A stretch of DNA of 64,000 nt from Glossina fuscipes (GCF_014805625.2 NW_023998432.1:3543541-3607540); one strand, 5' to 3'; positions 1-12,580 are shown, counted from the first letter of the stretch. Made by a program: numbers and translations. The notes: generated from the letters alone by a model not told the origin.

Positions 1-585
1 GCGGACGTTGCACCTGATTAGAATAGTTAAGCAAGGCATTATAACTAATCAACCAAAAGTCAAGTAGTTTGGTGTGCTAAGTCACAACGTCTCATATATA
101 GTAAGCTTATATCTCCAGTAAACAGATCTAGTAACATAAGCTGTAGCTACATCGAAAAGATTGCAATTAAAATCACCAAAAATTATAGTTCTGCAGTACT
201 TCGTTAATAACCGTAAATAACTATTTTTAATGGCCCTCATGTTACCACTCGGTAAATAGCGTACTTCAAAAAGAATGCTCACTGCTCCAATATCTGATTC
301 AATGAACAGTGACTCGCACTCAACGAGCTCAAGCCCCTCAGAAATTATCTTGAAACCAATACCATGGACTATATAGATACTAACACCACTCCCCACTGAC
401 CTAATAATCTCTCATTTTTAATAAGGTTACAGCCAGGAATATGCACAGATCGACAAAAGACATGGGGTTTTAATCACGTTTCCGAGATGGCAATGAGGTT
501 AAACTTGTCCAGAGCCTTCAATTTATCAAATTTCGTGGAGCGTAAAAGAGTCTTAATATTCTAGCAGTTTACATTCGCTATTATC
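1..585 (-). pseudogene. Endonuclease remnant of a PHD-type non-LTR retrotransposon
   Basis: On the minus strand, broken frames read as the N-terminal part of an apurinic-type endonuclease from a non-LTR retrotransposon. From about 585 downward the translation contains an IANVNC-like start and FNLIAISET, the usual first catalytic motif. The open frame at 396-82 then carries GVSIYIVHGIGF and the core motif GDFNCNLFD. In-frame stops and at least one frameshift (near 400) interrupt it, so it is dead. It runs off the left edge of the window. The ORF1 remnant at 860-1790 lies upstream on the same strand and is probably the same insertion. The clade is probably CR1 or Jockey-like, but no reverse transcriptase is present to decide. 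Confidence 0.7.
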
Positions 586-859
586 ATCTGCTCAGAAAGA
601 GTGCCCCCCGACTGAAAGCTATATGAGCTACTACACGCAACGGGACCCGTATTAGGGTTAGTCAACTGATTCACAATTAATTTTAAAGAAAAAGACAATT
701 ACAATTATATTAATCACTAAAAAATACATTATACAACACTACCTTATCATCCCAAAACATACCAATCACCCTAAAACATGCCATCAAGGCGTATAGTTAC
801 TAGTTTTGCATATTCCGTTCAGCACTTAATTCAGCATTTACCATGAATGTTCTGTTCAG

Positions 860-1790
860 CATTTCCTTACAGACTTGAAGATCCAATTTCGTAGTGTTAC
901 CATCAGCACCAAAACAGCACAAGGCTTAATAGCATTAACAATCCTGAAATTCGCGACTCTGCCCTTTTTAAAAAGATCAGCACATATCTTATTCAACTCT
1001 CCTGCTGCACTGAGGATCGTTAAGATTCAGAATGTCTTGTGTAAATTTGGGGTCATCTACACAGTTCACAGCATAGAGCAGATGTACTTCAAAGTCCTTA
1101 AAGTACATGCCCACCAACAAGTCACGTATCTCAATCGAATTCAATATAAGCATTATAGTTTTTTATTCTTCATATAACCAGCAAAATTGATGCCATGCAG
1201 TGCAATAGACAATGAGCAGTGCCCTGCTATCTTTATCACTGTTCACGGTGCATCACTAAGATTTTCAGGAAAGCCGCTAATGATAAAGTTCGACGTGTTT
1301 ATCATTCTATACAGTGCATTAGTTTTCCCATTCACGGCCACCAATCCATAACACCAGTCCATAACGTTCTTAATGTGATCTACACTTTGTTCACAGGACT
1401 TCACCTTAACTTTCATCCTTTCAGTACTCAGCTTCAGTTCCGATTTGAGAGCAATTAAGGCATCATTCATTGACTCCTTCATCGATAGCTGTAATTCCAC
1501 AGTTAATTGATCTATCATGGATTTAAAGTAAGTGGCATCAAAAGAGATCGGGCGGTTCTGTTCCTTCAGACTAAAGGTATATTTTTTGTAATTCGTCGTT
1601 CTTCCTCTACAGTAGCAAAAGCAAAAAGTGACACATCATCACTCACCCTAAGAACATCCTCATTCGATAGACCAATACACGAGTCATGAAGCCACGTTAA
1701 ATACATTTCGCAACCTACAGCCTCATGGCTACCAATTAAGATATAGCACGATGAACACTTGCTGTTCTTCTTAGTAACTGCCATTCTCAC
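860..1790 (-). pseudogene. ORF1 (PHD-finger nucleic-acid-binding protein) remnant of the same non-LTR element
   Basis: The minus strand starting at 1790 gives a short cysteine/histidine zinc finger (CSSCYILIGSHEAVGC, then WLHDSCIGL) of the PHD type found in ORF1 of CR1-like and related insect elements. It is followed by a charged coiled-coil stretch (1518-1400) and by NFIISGFPENLSD near 1270, which resembles the start of the RNA-binding region of such ORF1 proteins. Several stops and frameshifts break the frame, and the C-terminal half (1200-860) is recognisable only in pieces. It sits directly upstream of the endonuclease remnant at 1-585 on the same strand, which fits a single decayed insertion. 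I infer the zinc finger from residue spacing only. Confidence 0.6.
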
Positions 1791-2184
1791 AAGTAAATAA
1801 AGTTTACCTTCAACAGCAATCAGGAAGTAGCTCGCTACACACGCACTTCAAATGCGTCTTTATGCCACACGGAATGAAAATTTGATAAACCACTGCAGAG
1901 GCGCCACCAAGCACGTTACACAAAAAAAGAAACCAGAAACCGTCAGGAGATCGCAATCCAGTAATTACTCAGAAAAAGTCAATGAAATGAAGTCCGTTTA
2001 ATAACTGCATAACACAACATTATTTTCCAACACAATTACAGTAACGCTATCCGTTTATGCTCATTTCATCTTGGGAAACCATGGAACAGATTTGAATTAG
2101 GGAAGATGAGATGAAGTTCTACATATGCATTGCTAAACAATTCTGTCTGACACAGTTTGTCGACCTTTTTGCTCTCAAATAAAA
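1791..2184. other. Spacer, no gene seen
   Basis: This AT-rich stretch between two non-LTR remnants has no coding signal I can support. Part of it may be the 5' untranslated region of the minus-strand element. Confidence 0.4.
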
Positions 2185-2470
2185 AACAATGAAATTCTAT
2201 ACCGGGGCGTCAAATTTGACAAAACCCTTACTTGGAACCCTCATGCGAAACAACTGACCGGACTTAAGAAATGTACGGTAAAACCTAAGCGTAAGCCGAC
2301 ATATGATTCATTGGTCTCATACCACCATAATCATTTCTATACCAACCTATGTAGCTCCAGTCTGGTGGCCTAAGATAAAACAAGATATGGCGGCGATGGC
2401 CCTAAAAGAAATCCACTGTCTCGCTTGCATCGACATGACCGGAGCGATGCGATTCTGGTCCTTGAATACC
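2185..2470 (+). pseudogene. 3' fragment of a non-LTR ORF2 (post-polymerase region)
   Basis: Reading several plus-strand frames together gives YRGVKFDKTLTWNPHAKQL, then YVAPVWWPKIKQDMAAMALK, then LACIDMTGAMR. These correspond to the conserved region after the reverse transcriptase palm in insect non-LTR ORF2 proteins (LGV-D-L-W-H, then the Y-P-VWW block, then the LACI-ITGAMR block). Two or more frameshifts separate the blocks, so this is a dead fragment of under 300 bases. It lies on the opposite strand from the element at 1-1790, so it is a separate insertion. The family is not determined. Confidence 0.55.
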
Positions 2471-5400
2471 TTATATAAGCTATTGAACATTTTTTCTTTT
2501 TTTTTACGATTATATTCGGTTATATTGTTAAGGATATACGCTAACATTGCTTCTATTTGCTCTTGATATTTCAACACGAAATATGCTTGGAATAATATAG
2601 CGTCCAACAAATCTACTTGTGATCAGGGCAACCTTGCACATACTAACCTTAATTTACGTAATGATAAGTGAGTCATCGAAGCTCTTGTGAAGAAAACGCG
2701 AGTCAGTATGTACAATATCAATAACACAAAGACTAGAGGTAAAGAATAATAGGTAATATTGCTGCTGTCCAGAACTAAAAATTTGTTCGAACAATAATAA
2801 GTGATTGCATCTATGGAAAAAACATATGGTTCGAACAAATCTGGTCGAGAAACAGTCGCCAAAAAAAATTGAGTTAATAAAAAAAATTTCATAAACATAA
2901 GAAACTTCATGAAACTGAACTTGCCTTTAGGTAAGTTCTACAGATCTAATTTAAAAAAAGCGCAATAAAAAAATAAACTTGTGAGGAAAACCTAAAAGCT
3001 TTTACTATCGATTTGATACTTGTTAAACATATAGACACATAAGACTTGACTCAAACGCCTACTAGCAAAGCGTATAAAGGCATTTTCTTAAGCTCTATCC
3101 CTTTTCGATCGCTTTTTGCTCCATTTTACTCGAGAGAATCAAAATAGAAGAAAAGAAAATGCAGAGTGTAGAAGACTTGCAATTTAGGAATTTGAAAACA
3201 AGAGTACTTACAGGGGTTGATGCACTGATAATGAATGAAGCCAAGTCGAGGACCAAAAAAGGTGTAAACAAATAGCCAGATGTATAATATTCATACTCAA
3301 ATTTTTATAATTAAACTGGTGTACGAATTATGTATTAAAAGTATTCTGGTCGACTCGTGGAAACGGCAAATAATTTCGGCTTAAAACGAACTTGTTCACA
3401 GGTCCATTTCAGTCAACCGATATTTCAGCCACTTGAGTACGGTTAATCATTCTGAAACTTTTCATACAGCTGTCGTTTCGTTAACAATGCATTAAGGTGC
3501 AATCAGTTTCCCTGTACATTCACAATGGCGGCCGCTACAAAGTGGCTTATTATCTTTTTCTTAACACTTAAAAGCGTTTGAAGAATAGAATGCGGGCGCC
3601 ACAACGATATGGATGTTAAATAAAAGGGCTTGGAGAGCAGAATGCGAATTAAAACAAAGACCAAAAAATATAAAGTAATTTATAGAAAAAAAAATTTTTT
3701 TTAACACCAGTTTTTATTTCAATTAAACCAAAAGATAGAAAGTCAATTTTGTCAGTTACTTTTATATGTCTATACGCAAATGATTAGGACTAATTTCCAA
3801 TACATTAAAATCTTAAGCCTCTTAATCTTTTACGTGCACTCATGTAACACATAGGAACATAGTTTATTTTTTATCTTTTAGTTCACTTAAATGAAAGCGT
3901 ATTTTACAACTTTCTTTCGATATCACTTAACATATTTCATTTGATCAATACGCTTTGTAAGCAGCCACAAGAGACTGGCATGCATATATGTTTACATTTT
4001 CCTTGGTGGAAGTTAACAGAACAGTACACCTCCAGATACTAGACATTAGATAGTCCCGTCCCTACAAGAACTTATTTTATTTTTACTCATATACTATACT
4101 ATAGGATAGGCAACAAATAATGCAGACTAGTTATTTAAATTCGTCATTTATGCACCCGATTTGCGAATGGAATCATATTTACACACTATGAAAATGATAA
4201 ACATGCATTTACATGTTTATGCATATACATTTAAAAATATTCATAAATACGGTTAATTACCTTTGCTTTGTAATCCTTTGGGGAGACTTGCTAACTTTAT
4301 GAAACACACAATACATGAAGGTAGTATAGATCCTCTAATTCCACATTAATTACACGAAGACGGCCGAACACGATTGTAACGATATTTGCTTAAACTGTTG
4401 GGTGACAATAAAAAAACTTAACAAACCAGTTGTTAATCGAGGCCCAATAGATATCCAATTGTCCACACAAACAAACGTTAGAAAATATGTAATACAATAT
4501 ATTTTAATTCACTATACGCTGTTTTAAAGAAAACTGAAGATAGAACAAGGAATTATAATGAATACAAAGCAATTATATGTTGAGTTACTTCAAAACACCT
4601 CTATATTAAAATAATAAAATAGCCAGAAATCAATTCAGATTCCGCGGTTAATGATCACATATATGTATTTGTGTATTTGCGTGTATGTGCATATAATTCT
4701 AGCCCAAAGATTTGATAAACCTATAAACTGCCTCACCAATTGAGTGTATCACTACTTGCACCGACTACCACTATTTACTGATGTTATTAGGTTGCCTTCA
4801 TGATCATCATCGCATCGAAATCAGTGACGGCAGCAGCTACTTGTGTTAAGCATTCACAACATCGGCATCTTGTTTTGAAAGGAGCAAAAAGTTGTTTTAA
4901 CATTCCAGAAAAAGAAAGAAAAGCAGTCTACTACAAAGTAATGGCCATATATACGCACACACACACGCATAAGAAATCAATGCAAACTTAAAGGAGGCAA
5001 TAAACAATGTTGGCTTAATAACAGCTAACCACATAACGGCCTCAGATTTGTTATATATATATTAAGGTTTTCCACTTCTATTATATTAAGTAACGTAATT
5101 TTATTTGGTAGGACTCGTCTTAATTTATTTATCTATTTTTTTTTTTGGGCAAATTAAATATTACTATAAATGCAAGCCAGTCTTACGTTGTCTTACGCGC
5201 GGAACCGTAAACATAATGGGAAAATTTTGAGGAAATTACAGAAAACGAATAAAGTATATTTAATTTCAACAGTGTTACCATCCAGAAGATTTTATAAATA
5301 CAAAACATGAAAAATAAACGCACCTTAAGAAAACGCTAATAGTTCCTCGCTTCGCATCGTATCGTTTACACAGTTATCTTATTCGTGAATTCGTTACGAC

Positions 5401-5956
5401 CAATAACATATCTAAAAATATATTTTTATTCTATTAGCTAAATTATTCACGATATGTGCGAAAAATTTTCAAAAAAGTCAATTAGAAAAAGTGTTATATT
5501 TAAACTTTAAAGTCATTTATTTTCAAGAATGCTCTTTCGAGCATTTCTTGTTCTGCTTTGTTAAATGGCATTGTTTGACAAGATTTTATATTCTTTATCC
5601 TTAAAATAAGATATCGACTGTAGTATTCAAGATATGGTACATTACGAAATACAAATAGCTTTGGGTACTTTTTTAGCAAGACAATTCAGGAATTCGGGCA
5701 AAATATTGATCGAATTGTATATCTGGCTATCCAAGCACATGGTCAATATTTTAATAATTCACCACTTATTAAAGCTAAGCTAACTGTTCCTTTATATTTT
5801 GCTATTTTCTCAGCGGTGTATTTTTTCGAATTAGTATAGAAATCCGTTATGTCCGTAAGAAAGTTTGCTGCGACAAGTTGTGAACATATGGTCTTAAAAA
5901 AAGTGGTGGAAATTTGTATAGTTAATAGCGATATATTTAATTAAGGAGCAAAGTAA
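2471..5956. other. Gene-poor AT-rich stretch upstream of Syntaxin 16
   Basis: About 3.5 kb with no convincing gene. A minus-strand frame at 2910-2623 predicts a hydrophobic N-terminus and a second hydrophobic segment, but base composition alone could give this. A short CA tract lies near 4957. The last few hundred bases presumably hold the Syntaxin 16 promoter and 5' untranslated region; I see no clear TATA box. Confidence 0.5.
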
Positions 5957-5983
5957 ATGTATACGAAAAATGTCTTCCCGTAA
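5957..5983 (+). promoter_or_regulatory. Upstream ORF overlapping the Syntaxin 16 start codon
   Basis: An ATG at 5957 opens a nine-codon frame (MYTKNVFP then stop) that ends at 5983, past the main ATG at 5970 and in a different frame. A ribosome starting here would pass the main start, so it could lower Syntaxin 16 translation. The overlap is seen directly; the effect is inferred. Confidence 0.5.
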
Positions 5984-7736
5984 TTTGACGGAAGTTTTTA
6001 ATATAATGCGTAACAATGCTTCAAAAAATAGGAGCCTCTACGCGGAAGATAGAGTAAATTATTTCACTAGCCGCCAAATAATATGCTTGGTGATTTTTAA
6101 TCTCTTATTTTTCCAGAAAGGAGGTGATGATGCTGAATTGCTTCTAAAACATTCAATAGGTGATATGGAAGAGGGTATAGAACTACGTGATGAATATGGA
6201 TCGCAACCAACATGGATGGATAAGTTAGAAGAAGCTCAATACACCATGTCAAAGTATGTCGGTGAAACAATGTTACGCATAAATAGTCAAAATACGCCTT
6301 TTTAAGAACTGCCCAAATCTCTTTTTACATGTCCGAAAAAATCTTAGTTTTCGAAAAACGCGTTCAAAAGTCCGGTATGTTCCTCTGACTACTGTACATT
6401 TATTTGGTCTTAGAAAAATTTTGTGCTTAGAAGAGGGACAGTTTTTTGACAATAGTTTTCATATTTAATACAAAATTAGGTATTTCAACGAAGTGAATGT
6501 ATTCCTGTGAAGCAACATAAGCTCGCATACATGGTGTGCTTAAAGTATCGTCATTTCATTTCGTAATTTTGGAAACCGGATTGAATTCAAGACGATACCA
6601 GATGCCGGTTGCAATAGCGCTTAAAAGTTTTACTTTTTAATGCGGATTGTCATATAAGCTCACAGTCTTACGTACGCACATACTTGCGTGGGAAGTGAGG
6701 CAAATAAAATTTTCCGAAAAAGGAATGAATTTAAAAATTAGGGCTTTTTCAGTATCGCATATCGAACCTTTGGTCAGTTTTTTTGAAACCTTAACTCAGT
6801 GCTCTATAATTGTAAAAGATTAATTTTTTTTTTTTATTATCGATGTAAGAAGCTTATCATAGAAATAATTTCATTCAACTAGAAGTAAATAGAGTTTACA
6901 AATTTCCGGTTTTATTTTATAGAATAAAACCAAAGCTAGATGAACTTGGTTCTTTGCACGCTCGTCATTTGCTTCGTCCGGCGTTTGACGAAAACACAGA
7001 AAATCAACAAGAAATGGATAAACTTAGTCAAGAAATATCGAAACTTATAACATCAGCGCATCGCCATACACAACACATACGTTCCTGTGTAGACGTCGGT
7101 ACCAAGTCAGAACAACGCTTAACTTCAAACGTTGCTACTTTTCTATTGATTAGCCTTCAAGAACTTTCTATAAAGTTTCGTAACAGCCAAAATATGTATC
7201 TCAAACAGTTAAACATAAGAGAGGAACGTTCCCAGAGATTTTTTGATGATTTTACAAAAACTGGCGAAAGTGAAGAACGTGAAAATTATGTGGATTCCTT
7301 CGATAACTTTTTGCAATTGTCGAACTCTAAAAAGGGATCAGTTTTATATGACGAGGACATTTCTGAAGATTTGGATGGGCATTTTCAGCGGCCAAGCACT
7401 AGTAGAATGCTGACCCAACAGCAATTGTTGCTTTTTGAAGAAGAAAATAGTCGTCTGGTTTCAAGTCGCGATGAAGAAGTTACTAAAATAGTGAAGTCTA
7501 TTTATGATCTTAACGACATCTTTAAGGATCTAGGTCATATGGTACATGAACAAGGGACGATTTTGGATCGTATCGATTATTCAATAGAACAGACGCAAAC
7601 AAGAATATCTGAAGGATTGCGGCAATTGCGTCGAGCTGAAATGTATCAAAGAAAAAATCGTAAGATGTGCGTAATAATGGTGTTGGCAGCAATATCATTG
7701 TCTATGTTGGTAATTTTAATTTTTACAAAGGTTTAG
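5970..7736 (+). CDS. Syx16: Syntaxin 16, Qa-SNARE of the trans-Golgi network
   Basis: The product is a tail-anchored Qa-SNARE that, by family knowledge, drives fusion of endosome-derived vesicles with the trans-Golgi network. Three exons fit: 5970-6053, 6117-6253 and 6923-7736, with GT/AG introns (63 and 669 bases) and 1035 coding bases for 344 residues. The start gives MSSRNLTEVFNIMRNNA, the typical N-terminal peptide of fly syntaxin 16 (the family's Vps45-binding region). The N-terminal helical region contains WMDKLEEAQYTMSK, spliced to IKPKLDELGSLHARH. The SNARE motif covers about residues 256-316, with the zero-layer glutamine at 284 in HEQGTILDRID. A single membrane anchor spans about 321-342 and leaves almost no lumenal tail. 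Length is near that expected. Intron 1 is in frame and has no stop, so its retention would add 21 residues. The gene looks intact. Confidence 0.95.
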
Positions 7737-7771
7737 AAAGAATCCTAATCTATTTAATTTTCCAATTAACT

Positions 7772-7777
7772 AATAAA
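7772..7777 (+). promoter_or_regulatory. Candidate poly(A) signal for Syx16
   Basis: AATAAA lies 36 bases after the Syntaxin 16 stop codon, inside the 67-base gap before the convergent Pno1 stop codon. Transcripts cleaved just after it would overlap the Pno1 3' end. Confidence 0.5.
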
Positions 7778-7803
7778 TATTGTAAGGCCTAATATTGAAT
7801 TCA

Positions 7804-8623
7804 TCATATTTTTTCGCTAATACGGCCAGCCACTGAGCGTAGATTACTATAAACTTTACTTGGTGGGGATCCCAATATTAAGTTACAGATGGCACGGCGG
7901 GCAAGTTGTATGCTTTGATAAGCGCCTAATATATGAATTTTGCTGTCGGCTAAAACAATACGCGTTTTTGTGACATTTTCAATTGTGAATTTCGTGCGTC
8001 CCCCTTTTCCAGCTAACCGTCCTATAGCACGGCTCATATGGTCGCCGCGCAAAGTTTTCACATCTTTAATTTCAAAGGTTTCAATGAACAAGTCATCTAG
8101 GCGAAGTAGAGCTAAAGCATCATCAGCATCGAAACCGCAAAGAAAAGCCTTTACAAAATCTACGCCTTTCTGAAGATTCGACAGATCTGGAGTTTCGGAA
8201 CTTGAACGAATTTCCACCTTAAAATAAAAATTGAAGAAAATATAATTTTCCTTTGTGTGTGAGAATAGTAGCGTAATTACTTGTCGCAATTTGGTGTTAA
8301 AGCGTATTTGTAGCTTCATATTGTCAACTATTGGCGTAAATATTTTCATCCAGTTTTCCTTCAACGCCGAATACCTAAAAAAAGCACAAGTTCTCAAAAG
8401 CCACCAATGGATTGCGAAACTCTCCTGATTACCTGTGCGGAGGTACAGCAATTTTCCGTATTTCACTCTTAATGCGCTTTGCCCTTGGCGCCAGCAAGCT
8501 TTGATTCGAGTCTACAATTTCGATGGAATCTCCAACTCGCGATTCTGATTCGTCTATTGCTAATCGCTTCTTAGCTACTTTTTCGGGTAGAATATGTTCA
8601 GTTGCAATATATTCCTCTTCCAT
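7804..8623 (-). CDS. Pno1: Pno1, KH-domain 40S ribosome assembly factor
   Basis: By family knowledge, Pno1 (partner of Nob1, yeast Dim2) is a nucleolar/cytoplasmic KH-domain RNA-binding protein that recruits the Nob1 nuclease and is required for final 18S rRNA processing. Three minus-strand exons fit: 8623-8433, 8374-8281 and 8217-7804, joined across GT/AG introns of 58 and 63 bases. They give 699 coding bases for 232 residues, close to the usual animal length. The N-terminus is charged and variable, with a basic patch ([12 protein letters not shown]). The conserved region begins with [20 protein letters not shown]. The second KH-like domain has the GKGG loop at residues 165-168 inside [19 protein letters not shown]. 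The C-terminus [12 protein letters not shown] is diagnostic. No damage is seen. Confidence 0.95.
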
Positions 8624-8639
8624 TTTTCTGTTTCTAACT

Positions 8640-10599
8640 ATTTATAACTTTTTGCCTTCACAAGAACACTGCATGAATTTCCAGCAATACCATGTGCTTT
8701 TTCTTCTTCTTCTTAAAAAGAATTAATATAGAATTATTACAAGTGCTTGACGATTGCTTAGTAAACAATCTGTTACGAACTGTTTCAAGCCCACGAGGTT
8801 ACATGTGAATATGGTGGGCCATTTCGTTCTTTTTTCACCGAATTCATTGAATTCTTTGAGTTAAATCGCTATAGCAGATCTTCATATAAAATTGGCTGTA
8901 TTGATTAAAACTGGATCAATGTGAACACGAAGTTTTTGGTACGAAACTTAATAAGCTAATTTCTAAATATTTATATTAAAAACATTGGTTGTGTTTTCCC
9001 TAACTACAATCTCTGACAATGTTACTTACGGGAACTGCGGAACATTTGTAGAATGAAATAGAAAAAAGACCTTTTCGTTAATAAATTAATCGGAAAGAAG
9101 CTTTTTGCCAGTACCGCGTTCTACAGTTTGCAAAATTTCAAGTAAATAAAATACTAGGCTGCAGCGAAGCAGTAAGAATTGTCTAAACACAGGTATGAAT
9201 TGCAATAAAGAATTTCAGTATGCTTTATCAACGGAAGCTACATTTGTAATAATAGCAGCATTTATTTATTTATTTATAGGTATCTCTTACTTATAAATGT
9301 AACTTCATGATCAACTATATTAAAAGCTCAATTTATAGTAAAATTTGTTGAGGTAAACTTAATTTTCTCCCTCATGATTCTCATAGATTAACTGGAATAC
9401 CTCGATCTTTTTCAGTAGCTTATGCAATATGGAATCTTGTTTCAAAAATCTTGTAATCTTCGTGTTAGGAATTTTGTTTTTTTTTTTCATTATTAAACAA
9501 AGTTTTATTCTGCAACGAAAAATATTATTCCCTGTTCAACTTAACCCTTCAAGTGAATGGTGACAAAATACTACTACATCTGAAGATAGTTATAGTTATT
9601 GAGAATAACGTTAACTTATAAACTTCTCCAATATGGCAGACCAGTACAATTAATTTAAACTTCATGTCTAAACGATTCTATTTTTATAAAAATTCAGCGG
9701 ATGTTATTCACTCGTAAACAATTCTCGCCCAAAGAGTGAAATCAAATAGTACCACGGCAAGTTAAATCAAGTGGGGTAATTTTATGGTCTACGTTCGAAA
9801 ATTTGTGGACCAAGTCATAGATTTATACGTATTGTTATCGTTATGTTAATTATATTTCTCATTGAATAATTTTAAATAATGTAAGTTTTCGATTAGATGG
9901 ATAAAAGGAAATACCTGTCTTTTAAATTATTTCGTAGTAACCCAGCACTTATTTGTAACGGTTATTAAAACATTGGTTCAATCATAGGGGACTGAACTAA
10001 GGACTCGTCATATTCGTGTTCGGGCTAAAAACTTGGAAATGGTGAACACAATGGGCAGCCGCGCTACTGTATTTTTTTACAGAAAATGTAACCAAAAACA
10101 TATGATTTCAGAACTAAGAATAAACAAGTCAACGTAAACATAAACAACATATTTGTAAAAAATAGCAATTTTGTTAATCTTCATAATCTGCTTAAATGTT
10201 GTAATACCATCAACAGCCTTTTAATGTATTAATTGATCCATTATTTGGAAATTACCGTTTATGACTCCTTAATACAACAATGCCAGCTTTAAACGAAATA
10301 ATCATCATAGATGTCTGTCTATGAATTTTGTGTTTGAGCTGCAGGTCGTAATTTGTGAGACATTTTGATGAAATTTGGTGCACTGACGTACTTTGGGGCA
10401 AGGACAAACGCTTTAAAAGTGCTTCGGATCGGTCCACTTTTTCGACCTCAACCCATGTTAACATATTACGTCCTATTTTGAAAACTCCTTATATTGAATA
10501 AAATTTCAATTCTCAAAATTTCTCGACAAAGGTGGCTAAGGAATAGTATTTCGCCGTTCTAGATTGGTGTGAAAGGTTTAGACCGGTTGGACTATGTTC
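8640..10599. other. Intergenic stretch, no gene seen
   Basis: The first bases are the Pno1 promoter side. A (TTTA)n run sits near 9260. No coding frame is convincing. A minus-strand frame at 10464-10252 lies just downstream of the Tc1-type transposase remnant and could be its degraded C-terminal part, but I see no diagnostic residues. Confidence 0.45.
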
Positions 10600-11250
10600 T
10601 TACTTGCTTCATGTTTAAAAAGTTCTAGCACAGTTTATCATTATCCTGCTGAAAGATGAATGCAGGATCACAGGAATACAGCTGACTGGGTATGACGGAG
10701 TCCTGCAGAATTTTTAAATAGGATTTTTGCTTACTTTTTTGATTGCCCTTACAAGATTCCCGGATTTACTGTTGCTAAACTAACCTGACACAATGACATT
10801 ACCCCCACCATGTTTGATGCTAGGCACTATACATGCTTCTCAAGCGCTCTTTTCTTTTGACATGCTTCTCAAGCGGTCTTTTCTTTTGACTTGCGTACAA
10901 ACACACGTATATTAGATTCGAAAACCGGAAATTTTTATTTGTCCCTCCAAAGGAAATTTTCCTATCGGCCTATTGCCCAATTTTTAAGCGTCTCAGCCCA
11001 TTTTAGTCTATTTTTCTTATGTCGAATTATTAGTTGGTTTTTTTGCAGCAACACACCCTCTTAGTCCCGCACACTTCATTTACTAGTTATTATTGCATGG
11101 TACTTGTTTTCATCGTCCGGCAGCTCCATGCTGCGAATGTGTCTTTAGTTTTTCCCTCATTAGGGATTTTGTTACTTACCTGGAATGCACAGGATTTGGG
11201 ATTTCCGTAACAATGTGGTTTAATAAAATTGAACATTTGTTACAATTTCT
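10600..11250 (-). pseudogene. Tc1-type DDE transposase remnant
   Basis: Minus-strand frames pieced together follow the order of a Tc1/mariner-superfamily transposase. First comes a helix-turn-helix-like piece near 11200 (KIPNEGKTKDTFAAW). Next is CAGLRGCVAAKKP near 11060, matching the conserved GL-GRVAAKKP linker. Then come ISGFESNIRVFVRKSKEK near 10910, SIKHGGGNVIV near 10800 (the usual HGGG-V-V block) and IFQQDND near 10650 (second catalytic aspartate). Multiple stops and frameshifts make it non-functional. I could not find a convincing pair of terminal inverted repeats. Part of the same family recurs at 41720-41830. Confidence 0.75.
10832..10889. repeat. 29-base tandem duplication inside the Tc1 remnant
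   Basis: Two adjacent 29-base units (10832-10860 and 10861-10889), starting CATGCTTCTCAAGCG, differ at one base (C or G at unit position 16). The duplication adds 29 bases to the transposase frame and arose after or during its decay. Confidence 0.9.
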
Positions 11251-12562
11251 TTACATTTCTGAAGCGACATTTAAAGCGGTCCTTGAAGAAAGTTAAAATT
11301 TCGTAGTTTTCCGAAAGTATTAGACCAATAATAAAATAAGTCTTTTTAAACTGAAAGTGGAATTTTTTCCACAAAGTTTCAGTAGGTAAGTAACTCAATG
11401 GTGTGCATAAATTGGCAATTTGGCAATACATTTTCATCAAACAAATGGATATATCTACACAGTCATTATAAATTTACTAAAAGTAAAAGTTCACTTTTGA
11501 AGTTCTACAGGCGCATTTTATATGAAAGGTTTACGAATATTTTGAGAAGAATAATGGAGCTTTTGCAGAAGCAAACTGCTGAAAATACTTCAGTTGTATA
11601 TTTCCACTTTGTCTTCTTAACATATATTCAACCGTTAGTTTTTTACCAAAGATAGTTGCAATTATAACGGCATTGCTTTAGTGTGATGGTAATAATATAA
11701 AAAAACTGAAAAAAACGTGTTTTGAGCCTTGCACACACATACACAATCACACACATAAACAAACACATTGACATTGTTGTGTGATCGAGGACTTACTTTC
11801 AGTGAAATTTTTAAAATTTTGTCAAAGAGAATATGTTGATTCGAAGTAAACCATGCAGTCAATGTTATGATTGGACGATGCACGGTTCATTCATACTTCG
11901 TCCTGAAATTTTGATGAATTTACAAACACGAAACGGCTTTAAAAGAAAAGTAAGACAAACAGTTTGATTGTAGTTCGCCTTTTTAATTTATTAATGTACA
12001 CATCTTTTGATCAATACCTTTCTTTACAGAAAAAATAACTGGGATTGCTCCAGTGAAATGATAAAGTTAACAACAATAACTTTTCATTTTAATTAGCAAA
12101 TCACGACAAAACTTTCGGGGAATAAAATCAATTATCGACAATGCTATGTAGTCAACTACTTCTTTCCAGTGAAATTTTTGAAATTTTGTCAATGACTATT
12201 TTATGACAATGCCTATTTAAATGTTTGCTTTTGCTTAAAACAGTACCGCTCTTGAATGTTAAAACGTTGTACTGAAATTTGATGATAAATTTTAAGGAGA
12301 TTGCCATTATGCTTGATTTGAAAAACACTGTACTTTTATCAATCACTCTCTACTTTCGTCGAGCACTTGAAAGGACATTATCAACTTCGCGCTAAAAGTC
12401 AACGTGAATTAGCAACAAACAGCGCCAGTACATATTTTCTTTAAGTTCATCGTTGAAAGGATGGAAAATAGATGGCTATTTTTGAAGGGAGGATTTTATC
12501 GATAAATTTCGGATATTCCACGGTATCTAAAAATGTTTAAATATAACTCCTTTCTCTTATTT
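11251..12562. other. Intergenic stretch with imperfect CA repeats
   Basis: No gene is evident. An imperfect CA/CACATA tract lies at about 11730-11768. A short motif, CAGTGAAATTTTT followed by AAATTTTGTCAA, occurs twice in similar form (near 11800 and 12168), which may mark small non-autonomous repeats. Confidence 0.4.
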
Positions 12563-12580
12563 CACACACACACATGCACA
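12563..12580. repeat. (CA)n tract at the 5' junction of R1-type copy A
   Basis: Six CA units followed by TGCACA directly precede the first base of the GC-rich retrotransposon. An AC tract also lies at this copy's 3' end (16408-16419), so the element appears to sit inside a CA microsatellite. Confidence 0.7.

Noticed and set aside
2623..2910. Minus-strand 95-codon frame with signal-peptide-like start and a second hydrophobic segment
   Set aside because: AT-rich DNA readily encodes F, L, I and Y-rich frames; no domain, splice context or neighbour supports it.
4800..4991. 63-codon plus-strand frame ending in a threonine/histidine run
   Set aside because: The run is just a translated CA microsatellite; no other coding evidence.
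11093..11296. 67-codon plus-strand frame with several cysteines
   Set aside because: It is the reverse of the Tc1-type transposase N-terminal region.
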